From the NCBI RefSeq assembly GCF_900141935.1, contig NZ_FQYX01000036.1, forward strand, positions 1 through 34,932: a stretch of 34,932 nucleotides of DNA, written 5' to 3'. The notes under the pieces are model-generated. The model ran no database searches. It had not been told where the DNA came from and worked only from the letters and a program-made list of their open reading frames with translations. Positions 9,253 to 17,826 of this stretch are shown here, in pieces (the first letter of the stretch is position 1; every line of letters begins with the position of its first letter). Source of the stretch: Arenibacter nanhaiticus. Its GTDB lineage: Bacteria; Bacteroidota; Bacteroidia; Flavobacteriales; Flavobacteriaceae. A program made the translations under genes and the position numbers.

Positions 9253-11601
9253 TTATAATGCCATTTTTTTGGACAAGGAATAAGGCGCTGCCTCTTCTCC
9301 TATTGCCCATTCTTTATTTGGAGTATCGCCCATATTAAAATCAAGGGACCCTCCTTTTTGTACAGCTTCAGTACTAATCCATGTTTTATTTAATGCCTCC
9401 CCGTTTAAACTGGCATTTTGGATATACATATTGTTTTGAGAATTTCCATTGGCCGATACCGTAAACTTCTTCCCGTTTTGCAAATGCAAAGTAACCTCGT
9501 CAAACAAGGGACTCCCAATAACGTATTGATTGGTTGCCGGTGCCACCGGATAAAAGCCAAGGGCACTAAACACATACCATGCCGAAGTTTGCCCGTTATC
9601 CTCATCACCACAATATCCATCTGGGTTAGGGGTATACAATTTCGTTAGTACTTCCCTTATTCTCTCTTGGGTCTTCCATGGTTTCTTAGCATAATTATAC
9701 AGATATATCATATGCTGGATGGGCTGATTTCCATGAGCATAGTTCCCCATATTCATAATTTGCATTTCACGTATTTCATGAATGGTAAATCCGTAATAAG
9801 AAGCATCGAATTCTGGAGGCATACTAAATACACCATCTAGCATCCCAACAAAGGCATCGTCTCCCCCCATAAGATCTATTAGTCCATTTACATCATGAAA
9901 AACAGACCAAGTATAATGAAGGCTGTTTCCTTCTGTGAAGGCATCTCCCCATTTTACCGGATTAAAAGGCGATTGAAAACTTCCATCCTTATTTTTTCCT
10001 CGCATCAATTTAGTGCTAGGATCAAATAGGTTTTTATAGTTCATGGATTTCTTATAATAGGTATCGGCTATATCGTTCTTCCCTAAGGATTTTGCCATTT
10101 GTGCAATCGTAAAATCAGCATAGGCATATTCCAAGGTCCGCGCGGCATTTTCGTGAATCCCTACATCATAAGGCACATATCCTAGATCGTTATAGTAATC
10201 CAATCCTGCACGTCCTACGCTATTTACGGGTCTTCCATCAGCCACGGTAGCGTTTTTTAGCACCGCATTTAACAACAATTCTGCATCTGGCCCATCGACA
10301 CCGTTTAAATGTGCATCTGCTATTATAGGAGCAGAATTAGATCCTATCATACAATCTCTATGACCAGGACTGGCCCACTCTGGCAGCCATCCCGATTCTT
10401 TATAGGTATTGGCAAGACCTTCCATAATCTGTGTATTCAGTTCGGGATACATCATATTAAAGAATGGAAATACCGCTCTAAAAGTATCCCAAAACCCATT
10501 ATCGGTAAACATATAGCCTTTTTCGACCTTCCCGTTGTAGGGACTATAGTGTACTATTTCATTGTCTGCATTAAATTCATAGAATTTCCTTGGAAACAAC
10601 AACACTCTGTACAAACAAGAATAAAAGGTCCTTAACTGGTCGGTATTATCGCTACTTACCTGAATACGCTGTAATTCTTTCTCCCAAGCCTCGGTTGCCG
10701 AATTTTTGGTTTCTTCGAATGTTTTATTGCCTATTTCCCTATCTAAGTTCAATTGTGCCTGGGCAGGACTAATAAAAGAAGAAGCAACCTTAACGTGTAC
10801 CGCTTTTCCTTTTGAAGTCTTAAAACCAACAATTGCCCCAACATGCTCGCCTTCGTTTTCTTTCGTATTTTCAGATAAGGTCCAATTGTCGCCCCAAGTA
10901 TGGGTCAACTCAAAATCGGTATCGAATTCGGCTACAAAATAGTTATGGAAATTATCGGGAACCCCACCACTATTATTTCGGCAATACCCAATAATTTTCC
11001 GTTCTTCCGGAATAATTTTAACCATAGATCCTTGAAAAAAAGCATCTAATAAAATATAGGCCTGGTCGGTTTCCGGAAAGGTAAATTTAAAATGAGCTGC
11101 TCTTTCCGTTGGTGCCACCTCGGCAACCACATCATAATCGGCCAAATACACACTATAATGGTCAGGCTTAACAGTTTCGGCCTTGTGTGAAAACCAAGAC
11201 CCCCGCTCTTCTTCCTTATATTTTAATTCCCCAGTAACTGGCATTAAGGAAAAGGCAGCATAATCGTTAATCCATGGACTGGGTTGATGGGTTTGTTTAA
11301 TACCCCTAATCTTAGTGTCTCTATATTTATAGGTCCAACCATCTCCCATTTTAGAGGTCATGGGCGTCCAAAAGTTCATCCCCCAAGGGGTCGCAATGGC
11401 CGGATAGGTATTTCCGTTGGATAAGCTGAAATCAGAATCCGACCCCATCAAAGGGTTCACGTATTGCAAAAGATTCTTCTCTACAGGTTTTGACTCTGCC
11501 GACGCTACTTTTCCATTCTCACAAGAGGTGCCAATAACTGCTCCAAATGCGATGAGCATTCCTACTACCTTATTTTTTCTCAATACTTTCAAATTTACCA
11601 T
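9253..11601 (-). CDS. GH92 alpha-1,2-mannosidase type enzyme C (lipoprotein)
   Basis: A 782-residue GH92 enzyme with a probable lipoprotein signal (VIGTSC, Cys27). All the residues I recall for the Bacteroides enzyme Bt3990 appear at matching spacing: Glu557 (EGNSLHY, acid), His608-Glu609 (FTIHEIREM, +1 subsite), and Asp666/Asp668 (GDEDNGQ, base). The distances E-to-HE (52) and HE-to-D (57 and 59) equal those of E533, H584-E585 and D642/D644. The HE pair is linked in the literature to alpha-1,2-linked mannose. It would trim high-mannose N-glycan or mannan branches. The start overlaps the CBM9-like gene by 32 bases. An AAGGAGG directly abuts this ATG but also encodes part of the upstream protein, so it does not settle the start. 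The signal-peptide pattern supports MVNLKVLRKNK as the beginning. Confidence 0.92.
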   Translation of the reverse strand: MVNLKVLRKNKVVGMLIAFGAVIGTSCENGKVASAESKPVEKNLLQYVNPLMGSDSDFSLSNGNTYPAIATPWGMNFWTPMTSKMGDGWTYKYRDTKIRGIKQTHQPSPWINDYAAFSLMPVTGELKYKEEERGSWFSHKAETVKPDHYSVYLADYDVVAEVAPTERAAHFKFTFPETDQAYILLDAFFQGSMVKIIPEERKIIGYCRNNSGGVPDNFHNYFVAEFDTDFELTHTWGDNWTLSENTKENEGEHVGAIVGFKTSKGKAVHVKVASSFISPAQAQLNLDREIGNKTFEETKNSATEAWEKELQRIQVSSDNTDQLRTFYSCLYRVLLFPRKFYEFNADNEIVHYSPYNGKVEKGYMFTDNGFWDTFRAVFPFFNMMYPELNTQIMEGLANTYKESGWLPEWASPGHRDCMIGSNSAPIIADAHLNGVDGPDAELLLNAVLKNATVADGRPVNSVGRAGLDYYNDLGYVPYDVGIHENAARTLEYAYADFTIAQMAKSLGKNDIADTYYKKSMNYKNLFDPSTKLMRGKNKDGSFQSPFNPVKWGDAFTEGNSLHYTWSVFHDVNGLIDLMGGDDAFVGMLDGVFSMPPEFDASYYGFTIHEIREMQIMNMGNYAHGNQPIQHMIYLYNYAKKPWKTQERIREVLTKLYTPNPDGYCGDEDNGQTSAWYVFSALGFYPVAPATNQYVIGSPLFDEVTLHLQNGKKFTVSANGNSQNNMYIQNASLNGEALNKTWISTEAVQKGGSLDFNMGDTPNKEWAIGEEAAPYSLSKKMAL

Positions 11602-12637
11602 CCTCCTTAATAACTAAAATATTTCCTGTAAAAGGGCTTTTAACCCATATATTCCACCCAAAACTATGTTTTTCTAATTTTGGTTTTAGGGTACTTCCTA
11701 AAATTTGTTTTGGTTGTGATACAGATTTCTCTGCCCCTTTCTTTCCGTGTAAAAGCCCTCGGTAAAGTTCGTACATATACCATTTGATATGATCGTCTTT
11801 TGGAATTGTAAAATCGGCCTTCCCACCTGGATTTTCGCTGGAAAAATATACATATCCCCAATGTTCTGGTTCGTGCATATTAATAACCCCTTGTGGAGAC
11901 CATACCCAATTGTACTCTGGCAAAAATTTACCGTTTTCATCTTTCTTTCTGGAATACCTTCCATCGGTAAGATCAAAATCCCAATTTACCCGTGAAAAAT
12001 TAAGGCGCCAAAAATCGTTCTCTGGTACTTTGTTACTATTACTTGCTTCGGTAATCACGGCCCATGGTATGGCTATTTCTACCACCCATTCCTCGTCCAA
12101 ATCTGACGAATCGTTTAAGGTACCCTGAATACTTACAGCAGATTTCACCCCTTGAATATCCCAACTATCTATAACCTTGCCGTTGTTGCGGTATGGTTTG
12201 GTCAAAAACAAATCCCACAACGTATTATGGGCGTTCATTTCGTATTCGTAATAATTATGGGTATCCCCATCCGGATCTATAAATATCTCAAAATCATTAT
12301 TATAAAAGATAACCGTATCGCGCTGTTTTAGCGTTGCCCATACGTGTGGCTCTTCCATTTGGGCCATAAAGTACAAGTAATCGTTATCCCATAACATTTT
12401 CATTCGTGTTTTATAGGTCGGTTCCTTTTTTCCTTCTATATCTATATAATCTTGTGACCATTCCGAATTTTTCCATGCCGCTTCGTCGGCCTTACCGTCT
12501 ATTACCAATGGTTCTGTTGCCTTAAAGGCAACATAGCTTCTGGGTACTGTTTGTGAGGTAGCTACCACACAGCCAACATACATTAAAAGAACAACTAGAA
12601 GTGATAACTTCTTGTATTTCAAAGGGGGTAATTTCAT
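11570..12637 (-). CDS. Carbohydrate-binding family 9-like (CBM9-like) protein
   Basis: A 355-residue exported protein with a hydrophobic signal (residues 11-27, containing MYVGC, so possibly a lipoprotein, or cleaved after VATS). Residues about 38-270 show the CBM9/DOMON-like pattern: LVIDGKADEAAW, MLWDNDYLYFMAQMEEP, FYNNDFEIFIDPDGDTHNYYEYEMNA, and WVVEIAIPW. Members of this group are found beside many polysaccharide- and glycan-degrading enzymes, with or without a proven catalytic role. The last 85 residues are not recognisable. It follows GH130 by 57 bases and overlaps the start of GH92 C by 32 bases, suggesting translational coupling. I take it as a glycan-binding helper of the periplasmic mannosidases. 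Confidence 0.82.
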   Translation of the reverse strand: MKLPPLKYKKLSLLVVLLMYVGCVVATSQTVPRSYVAFKATEPLVIDGKADEAAWKNSEWSQDYIDIEGKKEPTYKTRMKMLWDNDYLYFMAQMEEPHVWATLKQRDTVIFYNNDFEIFIDPDGDTHNYYEYEMNAHNTLWDLFLTKPYRNNGKVIDSWDIQGVKSAVSIQGTLNDSSDLDEEWVVEIAIPWAVITEASNSNKVPENDFWRLNFSRVNWDFDLTDGRYSRKKDENGKFLPEYNWVWSPQGVINMHEPEHWGYVYFSSENPGGKADFTIPKDDHIKWYMYELYRGLLHGKKGAEKSVSQPKQILGSTLKPKLEKHSFGWNIWVKSPFTGNILVIKEDGKFESIEKK

Positions 12638-12694
12638 GAGATTATATTTTTACGATTTAAACGATGAGATATTTAAGGGGTGAAACAATACTTT

Positions 12695-13660
12695 TTACAA
12701 ACTATTTTCCTTGACGAATTTTAGTATTTCCGAGATACGACCAAATGCTAGGCCAGTAACAGTATCTGCTGCACCGTAATAAATGGCTACCTTATCTTCC
12801 TCTATAGAATGCAAGGCCGCACATGGGAAAACAACATTAGGAACGTCGCCCATACACTCGTAAGGTGTTTGCGGTGATAGCAAATAAGGTTTACTTCTGT
12901 ACAACACCTTATCTGGACGGTCTTTATCCAAGATGGCCGCTCCCATAGAATATCTAAACCCGTTACAGGTATTAATAACACCGTGATAGAAGGTCAACCA
13001 TCCTTCCTCGGTAAGAATTGGTATTGGTCCAGCCCCGATTTTGGTACATTGCCATGCACTTTCCGTAAACGGTGTTACTTTCATTACACAACGATGCTCT
13101 CCCCAATACTTCATATCTGGGCTATAACTAATATAGATATCACCAAAAGGAGTATGTCCGTTATCACTTGGGCGACTTAACATGGCGTATTTGCCATCAA
13201 TTTTTTCTGGAAACAACACACCGTTCCTATTAAAAGGCAAGAAGGCATTTTCACATTGAAAAAAATCTTTAAAATCAAAGGTATACCCTATTCCTATAGT
13301 AGGGCCGTGGTACCCATTACACCAAGTTATCCAGTACCTATCTTCTATAAAAACAACCCTAGGGTCGTACTTATAATCCGATTCGATCATATCTGTATTG
13401 CCTGCCTGAAAAGAAATAGGATCATGGTTGATTTCCCAATTGATTCCATCTTTACTAAAACCAGCAAATATATTCATCTGCACGGCCTTGTTGTCACATC
13501 TAAAAACACCGGCATACCCACCGTCAAATTCAACAACAGCACTATTAAAAATACTGTTAGAAGATGGTATCGCATCTCTCTTTACTACCGGATTTGCATC
13601 ATATCGCCAAATAACATCTGTGCTATCTGCCGGTCTCTCTTGCCATGGAATATTGCTCAC
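12695..13660 (-). CDS. GH130 mannoside phosphorylase (cytoplasmic)
   Basis: A 321-residue GH130 protein, a five-bladed propeller enzyme that phosphorolyses beta-mannosides to mannose 1-phosphate. Family hallmarks are [18 protein letters not shown], the catalytic-Asp motif YDPRV (Asp99), [16 protein letters not shown] and [16 protein letters not shown]. There is no signal peptide, so it works in the cytoplasm. In this setting (GH92, GH20, sugar symporter) the best-matching precedent is the Bacteroides beta-1,4-mannosyl-N-acetylglucosamine phosphorylase BT1033, which acts on the Man-GlcNAc core of N-glycans. Phosphorylases for mannobiose or mannosyl-glucose are alternatives. The start codon is GTG at 13660: the frame closes upstream with TAA, and the next internal Met is residue 62. 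It is second in the operon, 50 bases after the symporter. Confidence 0.9.
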   Translation of the reverse strand: MSNIPWQERPADSTDVIWRYDANPVVKRDAIPSSNSIFNSAVVEFDGGYAGVFRCDNKAVQMNIFAGFSKDGINWEINHDPISFQAGNTDMIESDYKYDPRVVFIEDRYWITWCNGYHGPTIGIGYTFDFKDFFQCENAFLPFNRNGVLFPEKIDGKYAMLSRPSDNGHTPFGDIYISYSPDMKYWGEHRCVMKVTPFTESAWQCTKIGAGPIPILTEEGWLTFYHGVINTCNGFRYSMGAAILDKDRPDKVLYRSKPYLLSPQTPYECMGDVPNVVFPCAALHSIEEDKVAIYYGAADTVTGLAFGRISEILKFVKENSL

Positions 13661-13710
13661 TTTATACGATTTATTTAATTAGTAACTATTTTAAAAATAT
13701 TTATATCAAT

Positions 13711-15588
13711 CTAATTTGGAATTTTCCTTACCCTATCCAACCATGTAAATTTAAGGATGGCACATGTTACCAAAAACACCACTAAACTAACAATCGCCTT
13801 CGGATAATCCCTTACCATGAAATATATAGGCATCACTATCATACTAGACTGCCAAATAATGCCCACCGCACAATTCATCATATCTAACCAAAATTCCTTG
13901 TTTTTTTCAAAGGTAGGATCTTCTTTCTTTATATCAAGATATACTGGTTGCCACCAACCCCAAGGCTTCACATTTTTATAGAAGGAAACCAACACTTCCC
14001 TGTCTGTTGGCGCACTTAAATAGGTCCCCAAAATAGACCCTAAAAAGGATACCCCAAAAATTATAGGAAACAAATAAATGGCATGCATATGTGACAACTC
14101 GTACAGAATGCTCCCCTCTGAAAAATTACCTTTGTTCTGATCTAAAATAAATTGCATGGAAGCCACCACCAATCCGGCCAACATACCCCAAAAATATCCC
14201 CAACCATTAAAACGCCACCAGATCCACTTCAAAAAGTTAGCAGCCACGTAACCACCAAAAAGGGCACTGGTAATCCATAGGGTCAGGGAATTGATAGAAT
14301 CGGCAAAGAATCCCATAAACACCCCAAGGGCCACGACCAAAAACGAGGCTATATGGCTCACTTTTATATAGTGTGCATCGGAAGCCGTTGGTTTATAATA
14401 CTTCTTATAAATATCATTGACCAAATAAGCCGGGCCTGCATTTACAAAAGCCGAAAAAGTAGACATAAAAGCCGCCAATAGCCCTGCCAATAGCAACCCT
14501 TTTATCCCTACAGGAACATGAAAATTAATCACTTTAGGCAATAACACCTCCAATTCTGCACCCGAAAGTGATGGATTGGCAAGCATTTCCGGAGTTAGTA
14601 CAACTAAAGCGATCACCACGATCCCAGAAATTAGCAAGTACCTTGGAATAAATAACACCAAGTTTGTAAATCCGCTCATATAGGCGGCATCTTTTACTGA
14701 TTTGGTAGACAAAATTCGTTGTAAATCATAACTAGGCGTAGGACCTGCTATACTGGCGAAAAAACCTTTAAAGAGCGTCATCCCAATAAGGGCCCCGAAC
14801 ATTTTATACCCCTCCGAATCGATTAAATTGTTAAAAGCCTGATATTCTTCATCCCAATGTGTTCCTAATTCCCATCCAAAAAACACATTTCGCCACTCTT
14901 GGCTGATCACGGCATTTATTTCAACATCGGTAAATGCAAAAAAGGCATATCCCGCAACAAGTAAACCTGCAATTACCATTATAAGATACTGTAACACTTC
15001 GGTTGCCACTACAGAGAACATCCCCCCTTTAATGGTATATATTGTCGTTAGAAAGATGATGATCATCGCATATGATTGTTCAGAGGTCAGCAGTACCGAT
15101 TCCCCCATAAGCAATGCCATATCCCATGGTAAAATAATGGTCATAAATTTACCTACTCCCTCAAAAAAATAGGCTATAAACCCAACAGCGGCAACAATTG
15201 CAAAGACCGCCACAATACTATGTGATGCCCTACCCGCCCTATCATCGCCGAAACGTGTCAATATCCATTCGGAACCAGTCATTATGTTAGACCTCCTGAT
15301 CCAAACAGCCAAAAACATCATCACAAAAATCTGATTCCATATTGGCCATAGCCACATAAACATAAAACTTTTTACTCCGTATAAGAATAGTATCCCTACC
15401 ATCCATGCCGTACCCGAGACATCGAACATTCCGGAACCATTACTTAATCCTAAGTAATACCATTTGATATCATTTCCTCCCAAAAAATAAGACTTCAACC
15501 CCTTAGAGGCTTTTTTCGAAACCCAAATCCCTACAAAAAGGGTTAATACCACGTAGATTACAATTATGGCTAAATCAATTACATCCAT
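13711..15588 (-). CDS. Sodium:solute symporter (SSS family)
   Basis: A 625-residue inner-membrane transporter of the SSS/SLC5 type with roughly 13-14 hydrophobic segments. Typical features are DLAIIVIYVVLTLFVGIWVS at the N-terminus, the YFLGGNDIKWYYLGLSNGSGMFD segment, PTPSYDLQRILSTKSVKDA near residue 280, and AGLLAAFMSTFSAFVNAGPAYLVNDIY around 370-400. It is the first gene of the operon, just upstream of the GH130 phosphorylase. Paired with a cytoplasmic disaccharide phosphorylase, it most likely imports the mannoside freed outside. Free mannose or GlcNAc are alternative cargoes. An A/G-rich leader (AAGAAGAAGAA) directly precedes the ATG. Family is certain, substrate inferred from context. 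Confidence 0.9.
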   Translation of the reverse strand: MDVIDLAIIVIYVVLTLFVGIWVSKKASKGLKSYFLGGNDIKWYYLGLSNGSGMFDVSGTAWMVGILFLYGVKSFMFMWLWPIWNQIFVMMFLAVWIRRSNIMTGSEWILTRFGDDRAGRASHSIVAVFAIVAAVGFIAYFFEGVGKFMTIILPWDMALLMGESVLLTSEQSYAMIIIFLTTIYTIKGGMFSVVATEVLQYLIMVIAGLLVAGYAFFAFTDVEINAVISQEWRNVFFGWELGTHWDEEYQAFNNLIDSEGYKMFGALIGMTLFKGFFASIAGPTPSYDLQRILSTKSVKDAAYMSGFTNLVLFIPRYLLISGIVVIALVVLTPEMLANPSLSGAELEVLLPKVINFHVPVGIKGLLLAGLLAAFMSTFSAFVNAGPAYLVNDIYKKYYKPTASDAHYIKVSHIASFLVVALGVFMGFFADSINSLTLWITSALFGGYVAANFLKWIWWRFNGWGYFWGMLAGLVVASMQFILDQNKGNFSEGSILYELSHMHAIYLFPIIFGVSFLGSILGTYLSAPTDREVLVSFYKNVKPWGWWQPVYLDIKKEDPTFEKNKEFWLDMMNCAVGIIWQSSMIVMPIYFMVRDYPKAIVSLVVFLVTCAILKFTWLDRVRKIPN

Positions 15589-15898
15589 TTCTTCTTCTTA
15601 TTTTTTAAATCAAACAACATTGTATTATTACACCTACAAGCCAATAGCGTCAATTGTGTCAAAAGCAACATTTAACAGCTTAATTTTTATAATTTTCACC
15701 TGCAGTCCTTTTATTTTTTATAATTTCCCCGAATATTTGACAGTTCATCGCCTTAAAACCTGTTTAGATTTTTTAAAATGGGTCAACCCAATCTAAATAT
15801 TTGGTATTTTTTTTTAAATGGCATAATTAAATTAGACCAACAACCATACAGTAAAGCTAAACGCCAACATTATAGACAATAGACTTCTCTAGCCCCCA
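15589..15898. promoter_or_regulatory. Divergent control region between glycan operon and LytS/LytTR genes
   Basis: This 310-base gap holds the promoters of both divergent operons but no convincing gene. No perfect TAnnTTTG box is present on either strand. Plus-strand near-matches (AATATTTG) occur twice, at about 15733 and 15797, consistent with activator-dependent promoters. A direct repeat TTTTTATAATTTTC (15684-15697) and TTTTTTATAATTTC (15714-15727) recurs with a shift of about 31 bases, close to three helical turns. An inverted repeat lies at 15763-15797. Binding by the LytTR regulator encoded next door is inferred. Confidence 0.55.
15763..15797. promoter_or_regulatory. Candidate operator: nested inverted repeats
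   Basis: TGGGT-CA-ACCCA (15779-15790) is a perfect short palindrome. TTTAGATT (15763-15770) and AATCTAAA (15790-15797) form an outer inverted pair. The site directly precedes the AATATTTG box facing the histidine kinase gene, about 100 bases upstream of its start. It could be an operator or a transcript hairpin. LytTR regulators usually bind direct repeats, so a second regulator is possible. Confidence 0.35.
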
Positions 15899-16981
15899 AT
15901 GCAAAACCCCGATCAGATAAATAATGTTTTCTTCCAACGTAAACTCGGAGATTATAATATTAATTATAGGCACCATATTATTTTCTGGCTAGCTTATATG
16001 TCCTTCAACATCCTCCGTTGGGGAAGCCTGCATCATGATTTTCTATACTCTTTAAAAACAAACTTATTAGGGTTTCCCATCCATATGGCATTGGCCTATT
16101 TCAACATCTATTTTTTGATGCCCAAATTTGTGTATAGGCGAAAATATTTCACCTATACCATTCTGATTTTGTCTTCCCTATTCATAATGCTTTTGGTTAA
16201 ATTTAACCTTACCTATTATCTAATAGACACCAATGTAATGCCCGAAGCGGGCGAGGTACAAAATCTAACGCTAGATTATGCCATAGCCACCATGCTTGGT
16301 GAGCTTTATGTAGTTTCTTTTGTTACCGCCATAAAAACGACCATCGATTGGCTTCAGGAAAAAAACAAATTGCATGAATTGGAAAAAAGGCAGTTAACCA
16401 CCGAACTAAAATTCCTTCGATCGCAGGTATCTCCCCATTTTTTCTTTAACACCTTAAATAATATATATTCCTTAACTTTAGAAAAATCGGATAAGGCGCC
16501 TCAAATTGTGCTTAAACTATCGGAATTAATGCGTTATTTAATTTACAATTCCGATGCACCACATCAGGATTTGACAAAGGAAATTGAATTTATAAGGAAT
16601 TATATAGAATTGGAGCGAATCCGATTTGATGAATCCCTAAAAATTGATCTCCAATTCTCAGGAGATATGAAAGGAAAAACCATCCCTCCTATGTTACTTA
16701 TACCGCTCGTTGAGAATTGCTTTAAACATGGAGCAAATAAAACTATAGGCCCTAAGGAAATATTTATCAAGATTAATGTTATTGACGACAACCTCAACGT
16801 TCAGGTTGTCAATAATATTCCTAACCAAACAGAACAATCTCCTTCTGTGGAAACTCAAGGAGGGATTGGACTACTAAACGTAAAAAAACGCTTGGAATTG
16901 GGATTCAAGAAGAATGATTACAATTTGTCTATCTATAAAAAAGAAAACATGTTCAATGTAAACCTTAAATTAAAAGTGTAA
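15899..16981 (+). CDS. LytS/YehU-type sensor histidine kinase
   Basis: A 360-residue membrane kinase. Four hydrophobic segments (about 26-42, 53-75, 84-108, 126-148) precede a short coiled linker (EKNKLHELEKRQLTTEL) and a His_kinase domain (PF06580 type) with the phosphorylation motif SQVSPHFFFNTLNN (His180). The ATPase part has PPMLLIPLVENCFKHG (N box) and GGIGLLNVKKRLEL. No periplasmic sensor domain is present, so the signal is sensed within the membrane or by a partner protein. Its stop overlaps the start of the response regulator by one base (TAATG), so the two are one translationally coupled unit. It is divergent from the glycan operon, which suggests control of that operon; the ligand is unknown. 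Confidence 0.92.
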   Translation: MQNPDQINNVFFQRKLGDYNINYRHHIIFWLAYMSFNILRWGSLHHDFLYSLKTNLLGFPIHMALAYFNIYFLMPKFVYRRKYFTYTILILSSLFIMLLVKFNLTYYLIDTNVMPEAGEVQNLTLDYAIATMLGELYVVSFVTAIKTTIDWLQEKNKLHELEKRQLTTELKFLRSQVSPHFFFNTLNNIYSLTLEKSDKAPQIVLKLSELMRYLIYNSDAPHQDLTKEIEFIRNYIELERIRFDESLKIDLQFSGDMKGKTIPPMLLIPLVENCFKHGANKTIGPKEIFIKINVIDDNLNVQVVNNIPNQTEQSPSVETQGGIGLLNVKKRLELGFKKNDYNLSIYKKENMFNVNLKLKV

Positions 16982-17697
16982 TGAAGTTAAAGGTAATAAT
17001 TGTAGATGATGAACCACTTGCTATCAACGTATTAAAAAATTATGTTGAACAAATTAAGGAATTAGAATTAGTTCAGACATTTTCGAACGCTATTGAAGCC
17101 TCCTACTTCCTTAAAAAAAACGAGGTAGACATCATCTTTTTGGACATCAACATGCCTATGTTCAATGGTTTAGACTTCTTAAGCGAACTCAGTGGCAACT
17201 CCATGGTTGTAATGACTACTGCCCATGAAGAATACGCCCTTAAAAGTTTTGAATTGGAAGCCATTGATTACCTAGTAAAGCCTATAGGTTTCCCTAGATT
17301 CCTAAAGGCGGTGAACCGTATTTCCAAACTTCGAAAAACAGCTTACTCCTCTGAGCCCGTCGAAAAAAACGACCCTCAAAGCATCTTCGTAAAAGTAGAT
17401 AAGAAAAAATTACAAAAGATTTTTTTAGACGACATTATCGTAGTTGAAAGTCTCAAGGATTACATAAGGATTAAAACAACCACCAATAAATTTATAATTC
17501 ATAAAACCTTAAGCAGTTTTACCGAAGAACTTCCCGCTGACAAATTTATACGCATTCATAGATCATTTACCATCGCCATTGATAAAATTGACGCCATTGA
17601 AGGTAATAGTATTGAAGTTAAAGGCACGAGGTATACCATTGGACGCAGTTATTTAAATGAGGTGAAAAGTAAAATTTTAAACGACAACAGTATATAG
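16981..17697 (+). CDS. LytTR-family response regulator
   Basis: A 238-residue regulator: a receiver domain (Asp9-Asp10, phospho-acceptor Asp55 in FLDINMP, Lys100 in LVKP) followed by a LytTR DNA-binding domain (about 130-235: IFVKVDKKKLQKI, DYIRIKT, FIRIHRSFTIAIDKIDAIEG). It forms a pair with the kinase just upstream. LytTR proteins usually bind direct repeats upstream of their target promoters. The obvious targets are the divergent glycan operon and the propeller/lipoprotein genes 129 bases downstream. This differs from the hybrid two-component, SusR-like or ECF-sigma regulators usual in Bacteroidota glycan loci. Confidence 0.93.
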   Translation: MKLKVIIVDDEPLAINVLKNYVEQIKELELVQTFSNAIEASYFLKKNEVDIIFLDINMPMFNGLDFLSELSGNSMVVMTTAHEEYALKSFELEAIDYLVKPIGFPRFLKAVNRISKLRKTAYSSEPVEKNDPQSIFVKVDKKKLQKIFLDDIIVVESLKDYIRIKTTTNKFIIHKTLSSFTEELPADKFIRIHRSFTIAIDKIDAIEGNSIEVKGTRYTIGRSYLNEVKSKILNDNSI

Positions 17698-17826
17698 CAA
17701 ACTCTTGTATCAAGGTCTATTTGAGAGAAAAGGCTTAAAATTTTATCATACAGCCAAAGAACAATCCTCTATTGTTGTGCTAAATTTATATTGGGTAAAT
17801 TAGCGGCCTATTTAAAAGCGAAAGCT

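Noticed and set aside
11590-11607. AAGGAGG as a ribosome binding site choosing a later TTG start for GH92 C
   Set aside because: The sequence also encodes Lys-Glu-Asp of the upstream gene, and Shine-Dalgarno use is weak in Bacteroidota; the ATG start keeps a good signal peptide.
15566-15796. Plus-strand open frame of 76 codons in the divergent gap
   Set aside because: It overlaps the symporter start antisense, has no recognisable motif and lies in AT-rich promoter DNA.
17791-17826. TTG start giving 12 extra residues on the propeller protein
   Set aside because: The ATG at 17827 starts exactly at a twin-arginine-like signal; the extension would bury it.
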